DNA of 5,810 nt from SBAX01 sp964421865 (GTDB taxonomy: Bacteria; Planctomycetota; Phycisphaerae; UBA1845), in contig CAYQZH010000272.1 of assembly GCA_964421865.1 (NCBI GenBank), forward strand, positions 1 through 5,810, given 5' to 3'. Within the stretch, counting starts at the first letter, position 1. Every line of letters starts with the position of its first letter. The notes beneath the pieces were generated by a model. The model made no database searches and was not told the DNA's origin. It worked only from the letters and a program-made list of their open reading frames with translations. The position numbers were made by a program, and so were the translations under genes. Below, piece after piece: positions 1 to 5,152 of this stretch.

Positions 1-43
1 CAATCCATATCCGACTCCTTGCCCGTATTCGGCTGGGTCCATT

Positions 44-190
44 CTACCCGAATTCTGCGTCAGTTCGAGGGCAGTTTGACTTGACCGCCCACGGTCCGAT
101 CGCGTTACGATACACCTCCCCCATACCCCCCGCGCCGAGGGGAGCGAGGACGACATAGGGACCGAGCGGTGTGTTCGGTGCAAGAGACAT
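44..190 (-). pseudogene. Decayed N-terminus of a Hanks-type Ser/Thr protein kinase
   Basis: Reading leftward from the ATG at 190-188 gives a 48-residue frame ending in TAG at 46-44. Residues 9-28 read LGPYVVLAPLGAGGMGEVYR, the start of a bacterial PknB-like kinase: the LGxY lead-in followed by the glycine-rich ATP-binding loop GAGGMGEV. After residue 28 the kinase similarity breaks. The expected next segment (ARDxxxGRxVAxK) is partly visible two bases out of phase, as RDRTVGGQVKLPS, encoded just left of position 105 and ending in its own TGA at 62-60. This implies a small deletion near 105-106. In the original frame an AVK at residues 35-37 may be chance or a decayed catalytic-lysine region. 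No HRD or DFG motif is present, so no working kinase is encoded here. A family kinase domain needs about 270 residues. It could also be a sequencing error at the edge of an intact gene, but the early loss of similarity in all three frames argues against a single error. Upstream is CTGAAA, a poor ribosome site. Identification of the fragment is firm; the pseudogene status is inferred. Confidence 0.65.
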
Positions 191-204
191 TTTCAGCCCG
201 GGCT

Positions 205-233
205 ATTGTCGATGGCGAATCGTCCGTTGTCGA
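205..233 (-). promoter_or_regulatory. Weak candidate promoter for the kinase remnant
   Basis: On the - strand, TCGACA (233-228) resembles a -35 box (5 of 6 to TTGACA). It is followed after exactly 17 bp by GACAAT (210-205), 4 of 6 to TATAAT. Transcription would start near position 198, a few bases before the ATG at 190. The two boxes lie inside the two copies of a 7-bp repeat (TTGTCGA on the + strand at 206-212 and 227-233). This is by-eye matching to a sigma70 consensus in an organism whose promoter preferences are unknown. Confidence 0.2.
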
Positions 234-241
234 GGTTCGGC

Positions 242-270
242 TTGTCCGTGGCAGACGTAACCAGTATACA
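242..270 (+). promoter_or_regulatory. Candidate sigma70-type promoter of the UvrD-like helicase gene
   Basis: TTGTCC (242-247) and TATACA (265-270) are each 4 of 6 to the -35 and -10 consensus and are separated by 17 bp, the optimal spacing. The transcript would begin around 276-278, immediately before the ATG at 279. The message would then be leaderless or nearly so, which fits the lack of any Shine-Dalgarno sequence before that ATG. The boxes are individually weak; the spacing and position are what make the call worth recording. Confidence 0.3.
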
Positions 271-278
271 AGTCGACG

Positions 279-2468
279 ATGCAAAGCAGCACGGAGGCGA
301 GCGTTGAACGGTTGTTTGCGGACTTAAGCGAGCCGCAGCGGGAGGCCGTCGCGCATACCGACGGGCCTTTGTTGATCCTTGCGGGGCCGGGCAGCGGCAA
401 GACGCGGGTGATTACGCGTCGCGCGGCGCACCTGGCTTGCACGGTCACCGAGCCGTACCACATCCTGGCGATCACCTTCACCAACAAGGCGGCCAAGGAG
501 ATGCGCGAGCGGATCGACGCCCTCTCCGTTGGAGAGGGGATGACCGTGTGCACTTTCCACGCCCTGTGCGCCAAGCTCTTGCGATGGCACCACGAACGCG
601 CCGGAGTGCCGCGGAACTTCACCATCTTCGATCGCGACGACCGGCGGAAACTGATAAAGGCGGCGATCGAGCGATGCAACCTCTCCACGGACAACCTATC
701 GCCCGCGAGCGTCGATCAGGACATCGGCCGGGCCAAGAACGCCATGCTGACCGTCGATCAATTCGCGGCCAAGAACCTCGATTGGCGGGAGCGGATGATC
801 GCCCGTGTCTACGATTGCTACGAAAAGCTGTTGGCGGAAAACAGCGGTCTGGACTTCGATGACCTGCTGATGCGCATGGCCTTGTTGCTGTCGCGCGACG
901 CCGGTTTACGGGCGGAGCTGGAGAACAGGTTCCGCTACGTGCTGATCGACGAATATCAGGACACCAACGCGGCCCAGTATCAGATCGCGAGGTTTTTGAC
1001 GCAGGAGCGCGAGAACCTCTGCGCCACGGGCGACCCGGACCAGTCGATCTACGGCTGGCGCGGGGCGGACATTACCAACATCCTGTCGTTCGAGCGAGAC
1101 TACCCCAAGGCCAAGGTCGTCCGTCTCGAACAGAACTACCGATCGACGAAACGCATTCTCGCGGCCGCCGACGCGCTGATCGCGGGCAACGTGATGCGGA
1201 AGCAGAAGGCGCTTTGGACGGAGAACGACGCAGGTCCGGCCGTCCGCGTACTCGAGTGCGAAGACGGCGACGACGAGGCGGCGCAGCTCGCTGAGGACAT
1301 CGCCCAACGAGTTCGCGACGGCGTCAGCCCCGGCGAAATCGCCGTCTTTTACCGGGTTAACTCGCTGAGCCGGGTGATCGAGGAGGCCTTCCTCCGCGAG
1401 GGGATCGCCTATCAGATCGCCCGCGGCGTCGAGTTCTACAATCGCAAGGAGATCAAGGACGTGCTCGCCTATCTCCGCGTGTTGGTGAACCCGTCGGACG
1501 AAGTAGCGCTGGTGCGGATCATCAACACGCCGCCGCGGGGGATCGGAGCGACGACGGTCGAGCGGCTGAAGGAGCGAGCCGGGGCGAGCGGTTGTGGCCT
1601 GTACGATCTACTGGCCGACGACGCGGCTCTGGCAGCCTCGGGGCGATCGGGTCAGAAGGTTCGGGAGTTCGGTCAGTTGCTGCGGCAGCTTGCCCCTGCC
1701 CTTGAACTTCCGCCGGCCAAAGCCCTGGAGACCGTGATCAGTCACAGCGGATTGCGGGCCCTTTATCATGAAAACCGCGAGGCGGACGACGCCCCCTCGG
1801 CGAACCTCGACGAACTGATTAGCGCCGCCTCCGAGTTTCAATCGGATCAGCCCGAGGCGACGGTGGTGGATTGGCTGGAACACGCGGCCCTCATCAGCGA
1901 CGTGGATGCCGTCCGAGGCGAGGGCGGGGCGGTGACGCTGATGACGCTTCACGCGGCCAAGGGGTTGGAGTTTGCCCACGTTTACATGATCGGGCTGGAG
2001 GACGGACTCCTGCCTTTCCGCCGGGCTGAGGATGGCGCGAACGCCAATGGTACCGACGAGGAAGAGGAGCGGCGGCTCTGCTTTGTGGGCATGACCCGGG
2101 CCAAAACGTGCCTGACGCTATCCCGCGCCCGGTACCGGATGCTGCGTGGGGTGACCCAGCGGACGACCCGAAGCCGGTTCCTCGACGAACTGCCCTCGGA
2201 GGGGGTAGAATGGCCTGAGTCCGAAAACGTCGTGAAGCGGCGTTCGATAGCGGTGCCGGCGGCCAACGGGCATCCGCCCGCGGACATCGCCGAATGGACG
2301 GTCGGTACGTTGGTACGACACTCGCAGCACGGCCTGGGTCAGATACTGTCGATCCACCGCGGCGCGCGTCGAACCCATGTGGACGTGCAGTTTGAGAACG
2401 GGTCGCGAAAGTCGTGGGTGGTGGAATTCGCCGATCTTCAGCGCGTCGATTTCGATGAAGTTGAATAA
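279..2468 (+). CDS. uvrD: UvrD/PcrA-type ATP-dependent DNA helicase (superfamily 1A)
   Basis: This is a complete 729-residue 3'-to-5' DNA helicase, the usual length for UvrD/PcrA proteins, which unwind DNA in nucleotide excision and mismatch repair and clear protein blocks from replication forks. All SF1A motifs are visible: Walker A GPGSGKT (36-42), motif Ia ITFTNKAAKEM (65-75), CTFHALCAKLLR (91-102), Walker B/DExx LIDEYQDTN (222-230), motif III GDPDQSIYGWRGA (251-263), motif IV RLEQNYRS (282-289), motif V TLMTLHAAKGLEF (553-565) and motif VI EEERRLCFVGMTRAK (595-609). Residues 674-723 (VGTLVRHSQHGLGQI and onward) match the C-terminal Tudor-like fold that binds RNA polymerase in PcrA/UvrD, which argues against Rep. 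The ATG at 279 has no ribosome site. An in-frame TTG at 312 lies 14 nt after GGAGG (293-297) and would also keep every motif, since similarity begins near residue 16. By sequence alone UvrD and PcrA names are interchangeable here. It has no functional tie to its neighbours. Confidence 0.95.
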   Translation: MQSSTEASVERLFADLSEPQREAVAHTDGPLLILAGPGSGKTRVITRRAAHLACTVTEPYHILAITFTNKAAKEMRERIDALSVGEGMTVCTFHALCAKLLRWHHERAGVPRNFTIFDRDDRRKLIKAAIERCNLSTDNLSPASVDQDIGRAKNAMLTVDQFAAKNLDWRERMIARVYDCYEKLLAENSGLDFDDLLMRMALLLSRDAGLRAELENRFRYVLIDEYQDTNAAQYQIARFLTQERENLCATGDPDQSIYGWRGADITNILSFERDYPKAKVVRLEQNYRSTKRILAAADALIAGNVMRKQKALWTENDAGPAVRVLECEDGDDEAAQLAEDIAQRVRDGVSPGEIAVFYRVNSLSRVIEEAFLREGIAYQIARGVEFYNRKEIKDVLAYLRVLVNPSDEVALVRIINTPPRGIGATTVERLKERAGASGCGLYDLLADDAALAASGRSGQKVREFGQLLRQLAPALELPPAKALETVISHSGLRALYHENREADDAPSANLDELISAASEFQSDQPEATVVDWLEHAALISDVDAVRGEGGAVTLMTLHAAKGLEFAHVYMIGLEDGLLPFRRAEDGANANGTDEEEERRLCFVGMTRAKTCLTLSRARYRMLRGVTQRTTRSRFLDELPSEGVEWPESENVVKRRSIAVPAANGHPPADIAEWTVGTLVRHSQHGLGQILSIHRGARRTHVDVQFENGSRKSWVVEFADLQRVDFDEVE

Positions 2469-2470
2469 CG

Positions 2471-2499
2471 GTGGGATCGGCCGATTCTGTTGGACCCAC
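2471..2499 (+). other. Hairpin-forming spacer between helicase and manC genes
   Basis: The 46-bp gap after the helicase stop contains GTGGG (2471-2475) and its complement CCCAC (2495-2499). They enclose a perfect 10-bp palindrome, ATCGGCCGAT (2476-2485). There is no T-run afterwards, so it does not look like an intrinsic terminator, and readthrough into manC is likely. Any regulatory role is speculative. Confidence 0.25.
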
Positions 2500-2514
2500 A
2501 TGGTGAAGCACTAA

Positions 2515-3585
2515 ATGCGACATGCGGTCATCATGGCGGGCGGGGTGGGGATGCGGCTCTGGCCGCTGAGTCGCAAGGATCGCCCCAAGCAAATCCTTCG
2601 CCTCTTCGCGGGCACGAGTCTCTTGCGGCAATCGTACGACCGGGTGGCCACGGTGCTGAAGCCCGAGCAAATCCACGTCATCACCAATCACTCGCACCTT
2701 CCGATGGTGACGAAGGAGTTGCCGGAGCTTCCGCCGGGGAACTTCATCGGCGAGCCTGCGGGGCGTGACACGGCCAACGCGGTGGGATTGGCGGCGGCGG
2801 TCCTCGCCCAGCACGATCCCGACGCCGTCATCGGCATCTTCCCCGCGGACCACGTCATCACCCCGCTGGACCGCTTCTGTAGCGCCGTCGAGCAGGCCTA
2901 CACCGCGGCGGAGCAGAACCCCGATGCCTTGGTGACGATGGGCATCCGCCCTACGCGGGCGGACACGAACTACGGATATATCCATCGTGGCGAGTGCGTC
3001 GGCGAGGGCGTGTTCGAGGTCGAGCAGTTCACGGAGAAGCCCAGCCTGGCGGCGGCGATGAAGTACGTCGCGGGCGGGGAGTATTACTGGAACAGCGGGA
3101 TGTTCGCCTGGCGGGCGGCCACCATCCTCGAGCAGATCAAAAAGCACCTCCCGCAGTCCCACGCCTCGATCTGCGAGATCGCGACGGCCTGGAGGACGGA
3201 CGCCCGGCAGGCGAAGTTGGAGGGCATCTATCCGACGCTGTTGCGCATCAGCATTGACTTCGCCGTGTTGGAGCGGGCCGATCGCGTATTGGTGGTGGAG
3301 ATGGGCTGTCACTGGGTGGATGTCGGTTCCTGGCCTGCGATTGAGTCGGTCATCCAGGCGGACGGCGAGGGCAATGTGTCGGCCTGCGGTCGGGTGATCC
3401 ACCTGGGATCACGCGGTAACATCGTGGTGTCGGAAGAAAAGCACTTGATCGCCACCATCGGCGTCGACGACCTGGTGATCGTGCACTCCCCCGACGCGAC
3501 GCTCATCTGCACCCGCCGCGACGCCGCGGGGATCAAGGAGCTGGTGGACATGGTCCGCCAGCGCTACGGCGACGAATACGCGTGA
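2515..3585 (+). CDS. manC: Mannose-1-phosphate guanylyltransferase (GDP-mannose pyrophosphorylase), single domain
   Basis: This cytoplasmic enzyme joins GTP and mannose-1-phosphate to form GDP-mannose and pyrophosphate, supplying mannose and derived sugars for polysaccharides and glycoconjugates. The 356 residues are a nucleotidyltransferase of the ManC/RfbM class. The signature GGVGMRLWPLSR (9-20) is followed by RPKQ (23-26), the sugar-nucleotide core FPADHVI (109-115), GYI (154-156), QFTEKP (171-176), YYWNSGMFAW (190-199), SIDFAVLERAD (246-256) and WVDVGSW (267-273). The C-terminal part contains GNIVVSEEKHLIATIGVDDL (301-320), typical of this family. It ends after the transferase and short beta-helix region, so it lacks the cupin phosphomannose isomerase domain found in ~470-residue bifunctional ManC/AlgA proteins. 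Residue 13 is Met where Thr or Glu is usual (GxG[T/E]R). The start directly follows TAA of a 4-residue mini-frame (2500-2514); only a weak GTGAAG (2503-2508) could serve as ribosome site. It probably shares a transcript with the upstream helicase, but no other glycan gene is in the window. Confidence 0.93.
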   Translation: MRHAVIMAGGVGMRLWPLSRKDRPKQILRLFAGTSLLRQSYDRVATVLKPEQIHVITNHSHLPMVTKELPELPPGNFIGEPAGRDTANAVGLAAAVLAQHDPDAVIGIFPADHVITPLDRFCSAVEQAYTAAEQNPDALVTMGIRPTRADTNYGYIHRGECVGEGVFEVEQFTEKPSLAAAMKYVAGGEYYWNSGMFAWRAATILEQIKKHLPQSHASICEIATAWRTDARQAKLEGIYPTLLRISIDFAVLERADRVLVVEMGCHWVDVGSWPAIESVIQADGEGNVSACGRVIHLGSRGNIVVSEEKHLIATIGVDDLVIVHSPDATLICTRRDAAGIKELVDMVRQRYGDEYA

Positions 3586-3604
3586 CCTCCTGGTTTACTC
3601 ATTC

Positions 3605-3617
3605 CCCGAGCCTCGGG
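3605..3617 (+). terminator. Small hairpin after manC, weak terminator candidate
   Basis: CCCGA (3605-3609) pairs with TCGGG (3613-3617) across a GCC loop, about 20 nt after the manC stop. Only TTG follows, not a run of T, so by itself it is unlikely to end transcription efficiently. Confidence 0.2.
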
Positions 3618-3645
3618 TTGTGGACGAGCATTCGAAGTTCAAAGT

Positions 3646-3681
3646 TGTCATGCTGAGCGCAGCTGTCATGGTGAGCGTAGC
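3646..3681. repeat. 18-bp tandem duplication inside the palindromic repeat
   Basis: TGTCATGCTGAGCGCAGC (3646-3663) is followed with no gap by TGTCATGGTGAGCGTAGC (3664-3681). The copies match at 16 of 18 positions. Either copy can pair with the TGACA-ending right arm at 3709-3730, so the element could fold in two alternative registers. Confidence 0.75.
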
Positions 3682-3736
3682 GACGCATCTCGGCCGGCGA
3701 ATGAGGCCCTTCGCTTCGCTAAGGGTGACATTTTTT
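3664..3736 (+). terminator. Possible intrinsic terminator formed by the repeat
   Basis: The imperfect stem formed by 3664-3685 and 3709-3730 is followed at once by six T residues (3731-3736). A long GC-containing stem followed by a T-run is the form of a rho-independent terminator, which would separate manC transcription from ruvX. Against it, the stem is interrupted (16 of 22 pairs) and weakest near its T-run end, and the loop is large (23 nt). The - strand lacks an equivalent T-run, so any effect would be on rightward transcription only. Confidence 0.3.
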
Positions 3737-3805
3737 CAATCTTTGAACTTCGCACGTTCATCTTCGCATTGAACCCGCGCTTGCGATTGGAGTTCGGATT
3801 GACAC

Positions 3806-4240
3806 ATGCCTCGATTTCTCGGCATTGACCACGGCACGAGGCGGATCGGACTCGCGGTGAGCGATCCCGGCGCGACGCTCGCCTCGCCGCTCGCGACGAT
3901 CGCCGCGTCGGGGAATCTGTCCGACGAGATCGCGGCCGTGCTGTCCTGTGCGAAGGAATATGAAATCGACGCCTTCGTGGTCGGATTGCCGTTGAACATG
4001 GATGACACCGAGGGCGATCAGGCCAAGACCGTGCAACGGTTTGGGGCCGAGTTGGGCCGTGTCAGCGGCAAGCGGGTGCATTACTGGGACGAGCGCCTGT
4101 CGTCCCACGCGGCGGAGGAGTTGCTGCGCCCGGCGGAGCTGACCCGCAAGAAGCGCAAGGCCCGTCTCGATCGCGTCGCCGCCCAAGTGATACTCCAGGG
4201 CTTCCTCGACGCCCATACGTCGGCCCCACCCAATCTCTAA
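3806..4240 (+). CDS. ruvX: Putative pre-16S rRNA nuclease, YqgF/RuvX family
   Basis: This 144-residue protein has the family's normal length (about 135-150). YqgF proteins have an RNase H-like fold and are needed for final maturation of the 16S rRNA 5' end; the older name RuvX came from their resemblance to RuvC Holliday-junction resolvase. The family motifs are all present: GIDHGTRRIGLAVSD (6-20), with the first catalytic Asp at position 8; VVGLPLNMDDTEG (58-70); WDERLSS (94-100), with acidic Glu96; and LDRVAAQVILQGFLD (121-135), with the third acidic residue Asp122. The catalytic triad therefore appears intact. The ATG at 3806 fits the family N-terminus; the only nearby purine-rich site, GGAG (3789-3792), sits 13 nt upstream, a little far. 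The gene is flanked by the repeat on the left and an ABC exporter on the right, with no evident functional link to either. Confidence 0.93.
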   Translation: MPRFLGIDHGTRRIGLAVSDPGATLASPLATIAASGNLSDEIAAVLSCAKEYEIDAFVVGLPLNMDDTEGDQAKTVQRFGAELGRVSGKRVHYWDERLSSHAAEELLRPAELTRKKRKARLDRVAAQVILQGFLDAHTSAPPNL

Positions 4241-4243
4241 TTG

Positions 4244-4272
4244 CGCCGGAAACCCAGGCGGGGCTTACGTCG
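4244..4272. other. Interrupted inverted repeat between ruvX and the ABC ATPase gene
   Basis: Just after the ruvX stop, CGCCGGAAACCC (4244-4255) pairs with GGGCTTACGTCG (4261-4272) across a 5-nt loop. Nine of 12 positions pair, and the three mismatches fall exactly every third base. No T-run follows, so a terminator is unlikely. The mismatch pattern means both strands spell a similar basic peptide (RRKPR) when read in phase, which is probably a curiosity of the hairpin. Confidence 0.3.
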
Positions 4273-4288
4273 AAACACGTCCATCGCT

Positions 4289-5152
4289 ATGATGCAGCGG
4301 GCCATGTTACGACTCACGGATGTTCGCAAAGCCTTCGGGGCCACGGTGGCGGTGGATGGCCTGTCGCTCTCGATCCGCCAAGGGGAGGTGTTCGGGCTGC
4401 TCGGCCCGAACGGTGCGGGCAAGACCACGACGGTGAACATGGCCGTCGGGGTTTTGCGACCCGATCAGGGAACGGTCCAGTTGGACGGGGTGGGATCCCC
4501 GGACCGACCCGATGTACGAGGCAAGATCGGGGTAGCCACGCAAGCCCTCGCCTTGTACGAGGACCTGACCGGCGACGAGAACCTCTCGTTCTTCGGGAAG
4601 CTCCAGGGGCTTACCGGCCGCAAACTCGCGGAGCGCGTCGCTTGGGCATTGGAGTTCGTGGCGTTATCCGATCGCCGTCGCGATTCTGTGAAGGCCTATT
4701 CGGGCGGGATGAAGCGGCGGCTCAACATCGCCGTGGCCGTGATTCACGATCCGCCGCTCCTCTTGCTCGACGAGCCGACCGTGGGCGTCGATCCGCAGTC
4801 GCGCAACGCGATCTTCGAGAATATCCTCGCATTGCGCAAACAGGGTCGGACGGTGGTGTACACGACGCATTACATGGAGGAGGCCCAGCGACTTTGCGAT
4901 CGCGTGGGGATCATGGACCACGGTCGCTTGCTCGCCCTCGACACGGTGGACCGGCTGATCACCGCACACGGCGGAAAGAGCATCCTCCTCGCCGAGCGGA
5001 CGAGCGGCGAAGTTCGCGTCGAGACCGATGACCCGCTCGCGGAGTTGCTCCGCTTGCAAAAGGAAGGACCGCTGCAACGGTTTCGCGTGGAGCGACCGGA
5101 TCTCGAACGTGTCTTCTTGCACCTGACCGGACGGGAGCTGCGCGACGCATGA
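4289..5152 (+). CDS. ABC-2 type exporter, ATP-binding subunit
   Basis: This is the ATPase of a two-component ABC exporter; it binds and hydrolyses ATP on the cytoplasmic side of the membrane to power its partner permease. Counted from the ATG at 4289 (287 residues), it shows Walker A GPNGAGKT (39-46), the Q-loop Gln85 in VATQALALYEDLT, the signature YSGGM (137-141), Walker B LLLLDEPT (157-164), the D-loop GVDP (166-169) and the H-loop His194 in YTTHYMEEA. The C-terminal stretch ending ERPDLERVFLHLTGREL is typical of the CcmA/DrrA/NatA-like exporter group. The start is uncertain. ATGs at 4289, 4292 and 4304 are all possible, and the domain itself begins at about 4307. A TTG at 4241, abutting the ruvX TAA, would add 16 arginine-rich residues that look non-native. 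No start has a good ribosome site. Its stop overlaps the permease ATG (ATGA), indicating translational coupling. The transported substrate cannot be told from sequence. Confidence 0.92.
   Translation: MMQRAMLRLTDVRKAFGATVAVDGLSLSIRQGEVFGLLGPNGAGKTTTVNMAVGVLRPDQGTVQLDGVGSPDRPDVRGKIGVATQALALYEDLTGDENLSFFGKLQGLTGRKLAERVAWALEFVALSDRRRDSVKAYSGGMKRRLNIAVAVIHDPPLLLLDEPTVGVDPQSRNAIFENILALRKQGRTVVYTTHYMEEAQRLCDRVGIMDHGRLLALDTVDRLITAHGGKSILLAERTSGEVRVETDDPLAELLRLQKEGPLQRFRVERPDLERVFLHLTGRELRDA

Larger units (their letters stand above)
3633..3752. repeat. Palindromic interspersed repeat (MITE/REP-like) between manC and ruvX
   Basis: The ~120-bp element is bounded by a perfect 12-bp inverted repeat, CGAAGTTCAAAG (3633-3644) and CTTTGAACTTCG (3741-3752). 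Inside is a second, imperfect inverted repeat: TGTCATGGTGAGCGTAGCGACG (as 3664-3685) against the complement of 3709-3730, 16 of 22 bases pairing. It encloses a GC-rich centre, 3686-3708. The core TGTCATxCTGAGCGxAGCGAAG...CTTCGCT...TGACA is of a type I know as an abundant intergenic repeat in many environmental bacterial genomes; that recognition is from memory, not a search. The left arm is duplicated in tandem (3646-3663 and 3664-3681). I see no transposase gene and no clear target-site duplication. It fills most of the 220-bp spacer, and no coding sequence is evident there. It may act as a transcription barrier between manC and ruvX. Confidence 0.7.

Noticed and set aside
195..204. Perfect palindrome AGCCCGGGCT upstream of the kinase remnant, as an operator
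   Set aside because: A 10-bp GC-rich palindrome is expected by chance in DNA of this composition, and it has no second copy nearby.
1894..3402. A 502-codon open frame on the - strand spanning the end of the helicase gene and most of manC
   Set aside because: It lies entirely antisense to two well-identified genes. Its translation is rich in Arg, Pro, His and Gly with no recognisable domain, as expected of a shadow frame in GC-rich DNA.
3646..3730. CRISPR-like repeat-spacer arrangement from the repeated TGTCATG units
   Set aside because: There are only two adjacent copies with no spacer, and the sequence is better explained as a palindromic intergenic repeat with a duplicated arm. No cas gene is nearby.
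3799..3804. TTGACA as a -35 box for ruvX
   Set aside because: It ends one base before the ATG at 3806, so any transcript from it would start inside the gene. No matching -10 box makes sense for ruvX.
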